Source of the DNA: an uncultured Lachnospiraceae bacterium
GTDB lineage: Bacteria > Bacillota > Clostridia > Lachnospirales > Lachnospiraceae
Length of the DNA: 64,000 nt
Assembly (NCBI GenBank): GCA_910588825.1
Contig: CAJURF010000008.1
Span: 1 to 64,000 of the forward strand
Direction: 5' to 3'
Below the pieces are notes generated by a model. The model was not told the DNA's origin, searched no databases, and saw only the letters and a program-made list of their open reading frames with translations. Shown one piece after another: positions 41,517 to 49,714 of this stretch. The number at the start of each line of letters is the position of its first letter. The stretch's first letter is position 1. A program made the position numbers and the translations under genes.

Positions 41517-42105
41517 ACCTGTTATCAATCCTTTCTTTGTAATATTGGTATGTCTGTTCTGTAGCAATATCAATTTTTCCGGGCGAGCTGTTCAGATAGT
41601 CCAGTGTATCTTTCAGGATTTTATAAGTGCACCTGTCCAGATCCTCAAATGCCAGACGCCGGATCTCGCCCAGATTGGGGGCTGTATCTCTCATAGGCTC
41701 AATATAATCCGCAATGTATACAATCTGCTCCAGAGGAGTCATATTTGGCTTTCCTGTGGTGTGACAGCAGATAGCACTGAGGATTTCTTCATCTTCTACG
41801 CCGTATTTCTTTTTGGCATAATAAGCTCCCAGTTTCGCGTGCAGCAAAAAGGGGTTTTCTTCTTCAAACGGTGTTACAGGTATTTCATGTTTTTGACAGA
41901 TTTTGACCTTTTTTTTATTGGAAACACATTTCGCACAATCATGAAGAAGGCCGGCAAGCTGAGCTCTTTTTACATCCTGCCCATGAGCCATGGCCAGCGC
42001 TGCACTGGTGTACATCACGCCTAGTGTATGCCGATAACGCTTATCATCCAGTTTTTTACAGAGTTTTTCCTGTATTATAGTGAGTCTTTCTTCATCCATT
42101 TCCAA
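41503..42105 (-). CDS. yqeK: HD-domain diadenosine tetraphosphatase YqeK
   Basis: A 200-residue HD-domain phosphohydrolase. Metal ligands are in the early His (RYRHTLGVMY), LAGLLHDCAK, and HAKLGAYYAKKKYG, with CCHTTGKPNMTPLEQIVYIADYIEP, the YqeK signature. Firmicutes YqeK symmetrically hydrolyses Ap4A to two ADP. It is 5 bp downstream of nadD and overlaps rsfS by 14 nt. Confidence 0.93.
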   Translation of the reverse strand: MEMDEERLTIIQEKLCKKLDDKRYRHTLGVMYTSAALAMAHGQDVKRAQLAGLLHDCAKCVSNKKKVKICQKHEIPVTPFEEENPFLLHAKLGAYYAKKKYGVEDEEILSAICCHTTGKPNMTPLEQIVYIADYIEPMRDTAPNLGEIRRLAFEDLDRCTYKILKDTLDYLNSSPGKIDIATEQTYQYYKERIDNRYGNQ

Positions 42106-42110
42106 TACCT

Positions 42111-42737
42111 TTAGGGTTCCTTCACATGATAGATTTGATTTTGATAAATATATTCCATAACTATGGCCGGTACATAATACCGAATCGTCTCTCCTGCTGA
42201 TATCTGATCCCGGATATACGCAGAAGAAATGTCAATATTCAGCGTATCCAGCCGGATAAATTCTCCCTGATATTTTTCAGAAATCCTTTTGATTTCCTTA
42301 TTGAGCGTATTCACAGGCACGTGGTCACGGACAGCTATGACAACTTTGCAGTTTTGGCAGATGCGCCCAGGTTCTTTCCACTGTTCGAACGTAAACAGGG
42401 AGTCTGCCCCTATGATAAAATAATATTCTTCATCTGCATGTTCCCGGTTCATACGCTCCAGGGTCCGGTAGGTATAAGAATAACCATCTGCATGCATCTC
42501 CACAAGTGACAGCTCAAAATGGGGATTGTCCTGAATGGCTCTTCTCACCATCTCTACCCGCTGTCCATCTGTGGCTCTGCCTGGCCGTGACTGTTTGTGG
42601 GGGGGATTTCCGGAGGGCATGAATAAGACTTTTTCCAGACCAAGCTGTTCATATGCCTTCTCGCCCAGAATCAAATGCCCAATGTGTATGGGATCAAATG
42701 TACCGCCCATAATCCCAATTTTCTTTTTCTTATCCAT
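42111..42737 (-). CDS. nadD: Nicotinate-nucleotide adenylyltransferase
   Basis: The 208-residue enzyme joins nicotinate mononucleotide and ATP to deamido-NAD. GIMGGTFDPIHIGHLILGEKA holds the HxGH nucleotide motif, FMPSGNPPHK and YFIIGADSLFTFEQWK follow, and DISSAYIRDQI is the ISSTxxR-type motif. The ATG is 19 bp downstream of yhbY, and the stop is 5 bp from yqeK, so it is part of the same run. Confidence 0.95.
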   Translation of the reverse strand: MDKKKKIGIMGGTFDPIHIGHLILGEKAYEQLGLEKVLFMPSGNPPHKQSRPGRATDGQRVEMVRRAIQDNPHFELSLVEMHADGYSYTYRTLERMNREHADEEYYFIIGADSLFTFEQWKEPGRICQNCKVVIAVRDHVPVNTLNKEIKRISEKYQGEFIRLDTLNIDISSAYIRDQISAGETIRYYVPAIVMEYIYQNQIYHVKEP

Positions 42738-42756
42738 TCATTCATCCTCAGAAGAT

Positions 42757-43047
42757 TTAAGGAAGTTCTATTTTCGGTTTCCCTTTCTTTTTCGGACGGT
42801 ACAGGATTATTTTCTTTCCGATTACCTGTACCACGGCTGAATGTGTGCGCTCTGACAGCGTCTGAGCCATTTCTCTTGGGTCTTCCAGGCAGTTTTGCAG
42901 CACATTGATCTTAATCAGCTCTCTTGCCTCCAGCGCCTCTTCCACGGAGGCTGTGTTTTCCGGTGTGACACCGGATTTTCCCAGCTGGAGGACAGGCGTC
43001 AGATTCATGGCCAGTCCTTTTAAATAAGCCCTTTGTTTACTTGTCAT
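42757..43047 (-). CDS. yhbY: YhbY-type RNA-binding ribosome assembly factor
   Basis: A 96-residue CRM-domain protein with TSKQRAYLKGLAMNLTPVLQ, the GxxG loop LGKSGVTPENT, and LIKINVLQNCLEDP. It binds 50S precursors. It sits directly after obgE (24-bp gap), another 50S assembly factor, and before nadD. Confidence 0.94.
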   Translation of the reverse strand: MTSKQRAYLKGLAMNLTPVLQLGKSGVTPENTASVEEALEARELIKINVLQNCLEDPREMAQTLSERTHSAVVQVIGKKIILYRPKKKGKPKIELP

Positions 43048-43071
43048 TTCCTTTTGCTCCTATATTTGTCA

Positions 43072-44364
43072 CTACTTATAATATTCAAAAGCATGTCCAT
43101 ACATATGGACCGTATCTCCCTCCTGGATGCCTGCCTTCTCCAGGTCGTCCAGAATACCGCCGTCTTTTAGGAATTTCTGGAAAAACGCAAACCCTTTTTC
43201 GGAGTCCAGATTGGTGTATCCCAGCATTTTTTCAATTTTAGGCCCTTCCACAATATATTCCGGTGGGTCATCCTCTGTGCGCACAACTGTATAGGGAAGA
43301 TTCTCGATTACGATCTCCTCCTCCGGGAAAAATTCCTGTTCAAAGACAATGCTCTCCTTGGGGATAGATGCCAGCATTTTTTTCACGGCCCACAGGAGTT
43401 CTTCCACTCCCTGGCCGCTGACGGCAGAAATGGCGTAAACCAAAATTCCCTTAGGCTCAAATTCCCGGCGGAGTCTCTGTATGGCTTCGTCATCCTCCGG
43501 AGCAAGTGCATCTATCTTATTGGCGGCAATAATCTGAGGGCGGGAAGCCACATCGGAATTGTAAAGTTTCAATTCTTCGTTGATCTTATACACATCTTCT
43601 ACTGGGTCACGGCCTTCCACGGAGGCCACATCCACCAGATGAATAATCGTCCGGGTACGCTCAATGTGTTTCAAAAACTCATGTCCCAGACCGGCTCCCT
43701 GGGATGCCCCCTCAATCAGCCCCGGAATATCTGCGATCACAAACCCGTCGATATCTTTATAATCCACCACTCCCAGAAAGGGATTTAAAGTGGTAAAAGG
43801 ATAATTGGCTACCTTTGGACGGGCGTGGGATACTCTGGACAAAAAAGTGGATTTTCCCACATTGGGGAATCCCACCAGGCCCACGTCTGCAATCATTTTC
43901 AGTTCCAGCCTGACTTCCAGCTCCCGGCATGCCTCTCCAGCCTGGGCATATTTGGGGACCTGCATAGTGGAGGTGGCATAATGCATATTCCCATTGCCCC
44001 CTCTCCCGCCCCGCAGGATCACCTGTCTTTTATTTTCACCGGATAAATCTGCAATCACTCTGCCGGACTGGGCCTCCAGCACCACGGTGCCTGGGGGGAC
44101 TTTCAGCACCAAATCCCGTCCGTTGGCTCCATGACAGCGGCGCTTTCTCCCCGGTTCTCCGTTTTGTGCTGCATATTTCCTTTTATAGCGGTAATCAGTC
44201 AGGGTATTCAAACCTTCATCAATCTGAAAAACAATATCTCCGCCTTTTCCGCCGTCTCCGCCGTCCGGTCCTCCGTTGGCCACATACAGCTCCCTTCGAA
44301 AGCTCACACAGCCGTCTCCGCCCTTTCCGGAACGGATGATAATACGGGCTCTGTCTGCAAACAT
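43072..44364 (-). CDS. obgE: GTPase Obg (50S assembly and stress)
   Basis: The 430-residue GTPase has an N-terminal glycine-rich Obg fold (residues 1-158: SGKGGDGCVSFRRELYV, GGDGGKGGDIVF), a G domain with GFPNVGKSTFLSRVSHARPK (G1), DIPGLIEGASQGAGLGHEFL (G3) and NKIDAL (G4), and a C-terminal OCT domain. AGGAGG lies 8 nt before the ATG. It lies downstream of rpmA but beyond a hairpin terminator, so expression is likely lower than for the ribosomal proteins. Confidence 0.97.
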   Translation of the reverse strand: MFADRARIIIRSGKGGDGCVSFRRELYVANGGPDGGDGGKGGDIVFQIDEGLNTLTDYRYKRKYAAQNGEPGRKRRCHGANGRDLVLKVPPGTVVLEAQSGRVIADLSGENKRQVILRGGRGGNGNMHYATSTMQVPKYAQAGEACRELEVRLELKMIADVGLVGFPNVGKSTFLSRVSHARPKVANYPFTTLNPFLGVVDYKDIDGFVIADIPGLIEGASQGAGLGHEFLKHIERTRTIIHLVDVASVEGRDPVEDVYKINEELKLYNSDVASRPQIIAANKIDALAPEDDEAIQRLRREFEPKGILVYAISAVSGQGVEELLWAVKKMLASIPKESIVFEQEFFPEEEIVIENLPYTVVRTEDDPPEYIVEGPKIEKMLGYTNLDSEKGFAFFQKFLKDGGILDDLEKAGIQEGDTVHMYGHAFEYYK

Positions 44365-44388
44365 ATTGTGTTCACCTCCTTATTCCAC

Positions 44389-44426
44389 AAAAAGGGCTTC
44401 AAATCCATCAAGAGATTTGAAGCCCT
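44389..44426 (-). terminator. Terminator between rpmA and obgE
   Basis: On minus, a perfect 13-bp stem (agggcttcaaatc with gatttgaagccct, plus positions 44414-44426 and 44393-44405) is followed by five T. It lies 20 nt past the rpmA stop and 25 nt before the obgE start, overlapping the space where the obgE ribosome binding site follows. Partial read-through would feed obgE. Confidence 0.85.
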
Positions 44427-44445
44427 GAAATCCAAAACCTTTTTC

Positions 44446-44736
44446 CTATTCCTCTGCAGCAACCGGAATAATGGAAACCTGCTTCTTATCCCTGCCCTTT
44501 CTGGTGTAACGTACCACACCATCGGTCAGGGCAAATAAAGTATGGTCCCTTCCCAACCCTACATTCAGACCGGGATGAATTCTTGTCCCTCTCTGCCTGT
44601 AAAGAATATTGCCTGCCAATACAAACTGTCCGTCTGCTCTTTTTGCCCCTAATCTCTTAGACTCAGAATCACGGCCGTTCTTTGTAGAACCGACTCCCTT
44701 TTTATGGGCAAATAACTGAAGGTTCATTTTCAGCAT
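44446..44736 (-). CDS. rpmA: Large ribosomal subunit protein bL27
   Basis: The 96-residue protein has the N-terminal extension MLKMNLQLF before AHKKGVGSTKNGRDSESKRL. In Firmicutes this extension is removed by the Prp protease between F and A, exposing the N-terminus that reaches the peptidyl transferase centre. GGNILYRQRGTRIHPG-like and DHTLFALTDGVVRY segments are standard. The prp gene lies 3 bp upstream. Confidence 0.97.
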   Translation of the reverse strand: MLKMNLQLFAHKKGVGSTKNGRDSESKRLGAKRADGQFVLAGNILYRQRGTRIHPGLNVGLGRDHTLFALTDGVVRYTRKGRDKKQVSIIPVAAEE

Positions 44737-44739
44737 ATT

Positions 44740-45060
44740 CTACACCTCTTTCGCAATAATCTTCAAATATTCGTTCTCATAACTTTCCTGTATCTGGAAT
44801 AACCCCAGCATAAGCGAATCCATCAGCAGTCTGGACGCCTCGCCGGGACCAACTATAAATTCCCAGAATAAGTATCCGTCTTCACTGGTTACATGGATAA
44901 TATCCTCTGTAAACGTGTCGATAGAATTCACGGTATTCACCATCAATGCAGACACAGCGGCACAGATGATATCACGTCCCTGCTCTGCGAATCCGGCATG
45001 TCCAGTGGATTCGATCTTTCGGAACTCTCCGTTCTCTTTCCAAACTGTAACTGTGATCAT
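44740..45060 (-). CDS. prp: Ribosomal-processing cysteine protease Prp
   Basis: A 106-residue cysteine protease with the catalytic His in STGHAGFAEQG (His21 or so) and Cys in DIICAAVSALMVNTVNS (near Cys33). It cleaves the extension of L27, encoded 3 bp downstream. It lies between rplU (14-bp gap) and rpmA, the conserved Firmicutes position. Confidence 0.95.
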   Translation of the reverse strand: MITVTVWKENGEFRKIESTGHAGFAEQGRDIICAAVSALMVNTVNSIDTFTEDIIHVTSEDGYLFWEFIVGPGEASRLLMDSLMLGLFQIQESYENEYLKIIAKEV

Positions 45061-45074
45061 CTCATACCTGGCTT

Positions 45075-45380
45075 TTAGCCATTAATTTTTTCAATCTTTA
45101 CTTTTGTATACTGCTGCCTGTGTCCTTGTTTCTTGTGGTAACCGGTTTTTCTCTTATACTTGTAAACGATTACTTTCTTAGCCTTTCCGTTTTCCACTAC
45201 AGTTGCAGTTACACTGGCATTTGCCACGTCACCGCCTACTTTCAGGCCGTTGTCGCTGATTGCAAGCACATCATCAAAAGTAACTGTCTCACCGGCTTCC
45301 ACACCCAGCTTCTCCACTTTCAGGCAGTCGCCTTCTGCCACTTTATACTGCTTGCCACCTGTTGCAATGATTGCGTACAT
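45075..45380 (-). CDS. rplU: Large ribosomal subunit protein bL21
   Basis: The 101-residue protein has MYAIIATGGKQYKVAEGD, DVLAISD, and the C-terminal VIVYKYKRKTGYHKKQGHRQ, standard for bL21. It is the first gene of the rplU-prp-rpmA unit, preceded by AGGAGG and a leader that may be an L21 autoregulatory element. Confidence 0.98.
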   Translation of the reverse strand: MYAIIATGGKQYKVAEGDCLKVEKLGVEAGETVTFDDVLAISDNGLKVGGDVANASVTATVVENGKAKKVIVYKYKRKTGYHKKQGHRQQYTKVKIEKING

Positions 45381-45393
45381 CTAAGTACCCTCC

Positions 45394-45459
45394 TATAACT
45401 CTTACTCGCCAAATTCGGTAGTTGAGATTCAACACTTCATACCTCTTTGTGCGGCATAC
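45394..45459 (-). promoter_or_regulatory. Leader of rplU, possible L21 leader RNA element
   Basis: Between the promoter and the rplU ribosome binding site lies a leader of about 65 nt containing a small perfect hairpin (gttga-atc-tcaac on minus). Firmicutes rplU genes often carry an L21 leader that mediates feedback. Here I see only position and one hairpin, not a verified consensus. Confidence 0.4.
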
Positions 45460-45465
45460 TTCTGT

Positions 45466-45495
45466 ATTTTACCATGGATGGTACTATTTCGTCAA
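45466..45495 (-). promoter_or_regulatory. Promoter of the rplU-prp-rpmA operon
   Basis: On minus, TTGACG (45490-45495) and TAAAAT (45466-45471) are 18 nt apart, about 90 nt upstream of rplU. Confidence 0.6.
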
Positions 45496-45524
45496 GAAAT
45501 TTTGTTAATTTTATTCCTCTTTCA

Positions 45525-46181
45525 TCAGGTTAACAGATAATCTAAAAACATTTTCACCCGTTCCACACGATTGGTATACGCAGATACACATAAATAACAT
45601 CCGTCCTTATAACTATTCATATTTCTAATCAGGGGGCTGTCCGAGATATCCACGCCCACAGGAATTTCCTCACCTTCCTCTGTGGTGTAATACACCAGCC
45701 GGTCCTGATACTTCTGGTAAATCTCTTTTGCCAGGGCATCTTTTAGGTTCAGCACCCTCTTTCCCTTGGCAATACCCATAAGATTAGCCTTTTGGCAGAC
45801 CAGGGCATCTGTGGTTCCTGCCTCCAGATAAGCCACTGTTTTCTGAAAATATGTGTTGCTGTAATCCTTCTGGTTCTCCAGATTAAAAAATGCGTTGGCG
45901 TCAAAGGTAATGGTTCCCTTTTCCTGGAAAGCGGCATATGTTTCAAATTCTTTGTAGAAGCCAGAGGTTTCCGATACGTCGTCATAGCAGTTAATGAATG
46001 TGATATGAAGCAGTGTGTCTTCCGGACGGTTTAAAAAGGCGTGGATGAAGTATACCAGTAAAAATAAAAACACCAGAATTCCTACAATGGGGATTTTGTA
46101 ATAGGTCCAGATGTACTCCGCAGCCTGCTTTGTTTCCATTTCCTGTATTTTTTCTTTTTCCGCCTGCAGTCTTTTTTTCAT
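45525..46181 (-). CDS. Membrane-anchored protein of unknown function
   Basis: The 218-residue protein begins with a charged helical segment (residues 1-30, rich in Lys/Glu), then a membrane segment at about 31-50 (IPIVGILVFLFLLVYFIHAF), and an external domain of about 165 residues. The external part has spaced motifs (HITFINCYDDVSETSGFYKEF, DALVCQKANLMGIAKGKRV, VGVDISDSPLI) that faintly recall the solute-binding protein fold, but I would not assign it. GGAAGGA precedes the ATG at 46181. It lies alone between the ABC transporter terminator and the rplU promoter. Confidence 0.7.
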   Translation of the reverse strand: MKKRLQAEKEKIQEMETKQAAEYIWTYYKIPIVGILVFLFLLVYFIHAFLNRPEDTLLHITFINCYDDVSETSGFYKEFETYAAFQEKGTITFDANAFFNLENQKDYSNTYFQKTVAYLEAGTTDALVCQKANLMGIAKGKRVLNLKDALAKEIYQKYQDRLVYYTTEEGEEIPVGVDISDSPLIRNMNSYKDGCYLCVSAYTNRVERVKMFLDYLLT

Positions 46182-46280
46182 CGGCTGTTCCTTCCGTGTT
46201 CCGTGGTTTTTATTTTCATATAAACACATTGGAAAATCACTTTTTCTCTCTAAGTATATGCCTTTTCCCCAATTCCGTCA

Positions 46281-46322
46281 ACGCAAAAAAGCAACGCCAT
46301 AGCCAGCATTGCTTTTTTGCGT
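46281..46322. terminator. Bidirectional-looking terminator after the sugar ABC operon
   Basis: acgcaaaaaagcaa (46281-46294) and ttgcttttttgcgt (46309-46322) form a perfect 14-bp inverted repeat with a GC-rich loop that can pair further. It lies 18 nt past the permease stop on minus. The T tract is part of the stem. Confidence 0.75.
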
Positions 46323-46339
46323 TCAAACATATGTTTTTT

Positions 46340-47170
46340 CTACAGCTTACCGCCAGAGGTTGCGATACCTTCGATGAACTGTTTCTGGAAGATCAGATAC
46401 AGAACGATCATAGGAACACAGGCAATCAGTGAAGCTGCCATAAGCTGCGGATAATTGGATGTATACTGTCCCTGCATGGTTGCCAGCGCTGCGGATAACG
46501 GCATCTTTGTGGAGCTGGAGTTTACAACCAGGGGCCACATAAGGTCTTTGTAAGCAAACACTGCGGTAAAGATACCAAGTGCCACCATAGAAGATCTGGT
46601 GAGCGGTGACATAATATGAAGGAATGTCTGGAAAATATTACATCCGTCAAGACGTGCCGCTTCTTCCAGAGATGCAGGCAGTCCCATGTAAGCCTGTTTC
46701 AACAGGAATGTACCGAACGCAGTTACCATTCCGGGGAATACCAGCGCAAAAATGGTATTTGTCATTCCCATGCCGCTGACCATCAGGTACTGGGGAATGA
46801 TAAAAATCTGAGCCGGAATCATCATCTGAAACAGTACCAGAGAGAACATAACATTCTTTCCTTTGAATTCCAGTCTTCCAAATGCATAGCCAGCCAGCGT
46901 AGCAGTCAATACAGCACAGACTACACGCCAGAAAATCAACAGCAATGTATTTTTATAAAGAAGAAGGAAATTCATATTGTTCCAGACAGTACTAAAAGCA
47001 TCGGTTTTCCATACTGACGGAAAGATTACAAAAGGATTCACCTGGGTTGCCTCCGTCACAGACTTAAACGAAGTCAAAATCATCCAGAGAAAGGGTACCA
47101 TCATGATGATAGAAAAAATAACCAATATAACATGAATTAAAACTGTAGTAAATTTTCTTCTCGCTTCCAT
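46340..47170 (-). CDS. Carbohydrate ABC transporter permease (MalG type)
   Basis: A 276-residue permease with six membrane segments. The EAA loop that contacts the ATPase is PASLEEAARLDGCNIFQTFL, followed by IMSPLTRSSMVALGIFTAVF. It pairs with the MalF-type permease 12 bp upstream and the binding protein before it. No ATPase gene is in the locus; such systems in Firmicutes often use a shared MsmX/MsiK-type ATPase encoded elsewhere. Confidence 0.94.
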   Translation of the reverse strand: MEARRKFTTVLIHVILVIFSIIMMVPFLWMILTSFKSVTEATQVNPFVIFPSVWKTDAFSTVWNNMNFLLLYKNTLLLIFWRVVCAVLTATLAGYAFGRLEFKGKNVMFSLVLFQMMIPAQIFIIPQYLMVSGMGMTNTIFALVFPGMVTAFGTFLLKQAYMGLPASLEEAARLDGCNIFQTFLHIMSPLTRSSMVALGIFTAVFAYKDLMWPLVVNSSSTKMPLSAALATMQGQYTSNYPQLMAASLIACVPMIVLYLIFQKQFIEGIATSGGKL

Positions 47171-47182
47171 ACTCTGCCTCCC

Positions 47183-48076
47183 CTACTCGTAATGAACCCA
47201 TTTTTTCTGGCCAATCATCTGGAATACTGTAATAACTAAGATAACTGCAAGCAGAAGCATAACGATTGCTGAGCCATATCCCTTATTACCGTAATCAAAG
47301 GACTGCTGATAGAACAGGTAAACAATTGACTGCGTCTTCGGGAGCGCTGCATTGGAAGTTTCCATAACCATGTAAATCAGGTCGAATACCTGCAGTGCAC
47401 CGATTACCCTTGTGATCAACACAAAGAAAATAGTCGGGGAAAGCAGCGGAACTGTAATATTAAAGAACGCCTGAATACCGGACGCTCCGTCAATATCTGC
47501 CGCTTCATAATAATCATGCGGAATTTCCTGCAGACCGGAAAGGAACAATACAATGTTGTAACCGAGAATGGACCATACGCCGATGACGCCCACACAGATC
47601 CACGCGATTTTCGGATTGGAAATCCATTCCACATGGAGACCAAACGCATTGTTCAAAAGACCGAACTGTGAGTTGTACAGCCAGCGCCATACCATTGCCA
47701 CTGCCGCAGGTGCTGCGATCATGGGCAGGAAAAAGATTGCTCTGTATGCACTGCGTCCTTTCATTTTGCGGTTCAGCAGAACTGCAAGGACAAGAGCGAT
47801 ACAAATCGAAAACGGAACTTCAATAATCGCGTACTTGAACGTATTCCAGAGAGACTGCCATACAACTGAGTCCCCAAACATCTGTGCGTAATTCTCAAAT
47901 CCGACAAACACATTTCCCTTGCCAAAATCCCCTGTTTTACAAAAAGACTGGTAAATGGTAGAAGCAATGGGATACAGATTCAGAATAATCAGACCTGCCA
48001 TTGTCGGAATAATAAACAGCCATCCCCAGAACAGCTGGTTTTTTTCCCATGTTGTCATTTTTGCCTTTTTATTCAT
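47183..48076 (-). CDS. Carbohydrate ABC transporter permease (MalF type)
   Basis: A 297-residue permease with six membrane segments and the EAA loop IPHDYYEAADIDGASGIQAF. WGWLFIIPTMAGLIILNLYP at the N-terminus is typical of the UgpA/LacF group. It follows the binding protein gene after an 87-bp gap that contains a strong hairpin, and precedes the MalG-type permease by 12 bp. Confidence 0.94.
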   Translation of the reverse strand: MNKKAKMTTWEKNQLFWGWLFIIPTMAGLIILNLYPIASTIYQSFCKTGDFGKGNVFVGFENYAQMFGDSVVWQSLWNTFKYAIIEVPFSICIALVLAVLLNRKMKGRSAYRAIFFLPMIAAPAAVAMVWRWLYNSQFGLLNNAFGLHVEWISNPKIAWICVGVIGVWSILGYNIVLFLSGLQEIPHDYYEAADIDGASGIQAFFNITVPLLSPTIFFVLITRVIGALQVFDLIYMVMETSNAALPKTQSIVYLFYQQSFDYGNKGYGSAIVMLLLAVILVITVFQMIGQKKWVHYE

Positions 48077-48104
48077 CTTTTCACCCTCTATCTTTTAATT
48101 CTGC

Positions 48105-48141
48105 ACTGCGGAACATATGGAAAAACCATATATCCCGCAGT
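48105..48141 (-). promoter_or_regulatory. Intercistronic hairpin between binding protein and permease genes
   Basis: The arms 48105-48120 and 48126-48141 pair over 16 positions with two mismatches around a 5-nt loop (aaaaa on plus). There is no U tract right after it, so it looks like an mRNA-stabilising or partial-termination element of the kind found after malE-type genes, favouring high binding protein output. Confidence 0.6.
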
Positions 48142-48163
48142 ACAAAGTTATAAAAGCCTATTT

Positions 48164-49495
48164 TTAATTACTTTCCGATGCAATGAGATCATTCATGGTC
48201 TTGGCAAACTGCTTGCAGGTTTCTTCCATCTTGGAAGGATCGTTCCATGCAGGTACCAGGTCAACTTTCGCCTGCTCTGTCCATCTGGTGGAATTATAGG
48301 TATAAGGTCTCAAAATCAGCTCATTTGTCACACCCTCATCCTTTGATTCTTCCGTGATATCCAGATATGGCTGCAGGTTAAATGTGTCAGTATAATTTAC
48401 CCATGCTTCAGAAGTGCCTTCGAATGCAGACATGGTCACACCCAGTTCTGCCTGCTTTTTCTGCATTTCTTCTGAACCGAACCATTCGATCAGTGCCCAG
48501 GAGTCGTCAGCACGGTCAGTGTTTGCCGGAGCTGCCCAGCCAAGGCCGTTACAGATAGAAGCGCGGACACCAGTCTCTTTGTCATAGGGAAGAATGGCAA
48601 CATCACAGTTTTCTGTCATCACGTTATTTTCCTTGAAACCGGATACCATCCAGGAGCCCTGTGTTACCATGGCAACTGTGCCAGACTGAATCAGCGCGTC
48701 TGTATTTGTCTCAGCCATAGTTGTTGCGCTTGGACAGCAGTCTTTCAGGACTTTTCCTACAAAATCCATAGCTTTTAAAGTATTGGGGTCATCATATCCG
48801 GACTTCTTGTCGTCTGTCAGGATTGTTCCGCCCATGGAATAAATCATGTTATAGTAGCTGTCCTGTTCGTTGGTAGTATTCATAGCAAAACCATACTTGC
48901 CGTCATGGGTAAGCTTTTTGGCAGCATCATAGAAATCATCCCATGTCCAGGTGCTGTCAGGATAATCCAGTCCTTCATCGTCAAACATCTTTTTGTTGTA
49001 CCACAAAGCAATGGTATCGTAGTCTTTCGGAATCGCGTAGATGGAATCATTATGTGTGTAAAGTTCGGTAACTTCCGGCATATAATTATCCATATTAATG
49101 ACATCGCTCTTTTCAATATACTCATCTAAATTCAGCAGCATGTCATTATTCATGTAAATCTGAGAGTTATTGGAATGCATCCAGAATACGTCTGGCATAT
49201 CTCCGCCGGAAGCGCCGGCCTCAAGCAGTGTCCAGTAGCTGTCCCAGTCTTTTACTTCAACTTTTGCCTTAATTCCGGTTTCCTCTGTAAACAGGTCACA
49301 GATTTCCTGAATACCCGGCTGCTGGTAGTTGTCCCAGATTACCACTTGCAATGCATCCGAGGAAGAACCACCACCGGAACTGCCAGAGTCTCCGGAATCA
49401 CCTGACGAAGAACTTCCGCCGCCACCGCCGCAGGCTGTCAGAGACACGCACATAGCTGCTGTTAATAATACTGAAACTAGTTTTTTTCTCATCAT
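48164..49495 (-). CDS. Sugar ABC transporter substrate-binding lipoprotein
   Basis: The 443-residue protein has a lipoprotein signal peptide (MRKKLVSVLLTAAMCVSLTAC, lipobox LTAC with the lipidated Cys near 22) and a Gly/Ser-rich linker (23-46). The mature domain belongs to extracellular solute-binding family 1 (VVIWDNYQQPGIQEICDLF, DMPDVFWMHSNNSQIYM, AMVTQGSWMVSGFKENN). The sugar is inferred to be an alpha-galactoside or related oligosaccharide because a GH36 alpha-galactosidase and AraC regulator lie 0.9 kb away. GGGGGA precedes the start. Confidence 0.93.
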   Translation of the reverse strand: MMRKKLVSVLLTAAMCVSLTACGGGGGSSSSGDSGDSGSSGGGSSSDALQVVIWDNYQQPGIQEICDLFTEETGIKAKVEVKDWDSYWTLLEAGASGGDMPDVFWMHSNNSQIYMNNDMLLNLDEYIEKSDVINMDNYMPEVTELYTHNDSIYAIPKDYDTIALWYNKKMFDDEGLDYPDSTWTWDDFYDAAKKLTHDGKYGFAMNTTNEQDSYYNMIYSMGGTILTDDKKSGYDDPNTLKAMDFVGKVLKDCCPSATTMAETNTDALIQSGTVAMVTQGSWMVSGFKENNVMTENCDVAILPYDKETGVRASICNGLGWAAPANTDRADDSWALIEWFGSEEMQKKQAELGVTMSAFEGTSEAWVNYTDTFNLQPYLDITEESKDEGVTNELILRPYTYNSTRWTEQAKVDLVPAWNDPSKMEETCKQFAKTMNDLIASESN

Positions 49496-49632
49496 TTTTA
49501 ATTCCCCCTTTTTATTAAATTGTGCTTATTAACACTGGTTTTATTCTATAGTATTTTGGTTATTTCGCATATGGAAAAATGTCCGCTTTTTATGTTTTAA
49601 TGAATAGTATCACAATAAGACTATTTTTGCAG

Positions 49633-49661
49633 TTGACTTTTAGGGAAATTTGTACTAAAAT
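49633..49661 (+). promoter_or_regulatory. Promoter of the YesL-like gene
   Basis: TTGACT (49633-49638) and TAAAAT (49656-49661) are 17 nt apart, 54 nt before the ATG. The 219-bp divergent region also must hold the promoter of the binding protein operon, for which I found no convincing -35/-10 pair. Confidence 0.6.
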
Positions 49662-49714
49662 TTGGAGAGCTATCAATAATTTTACAAATAATTCGGAAAA
49701 TAATAGGAGGAAAA

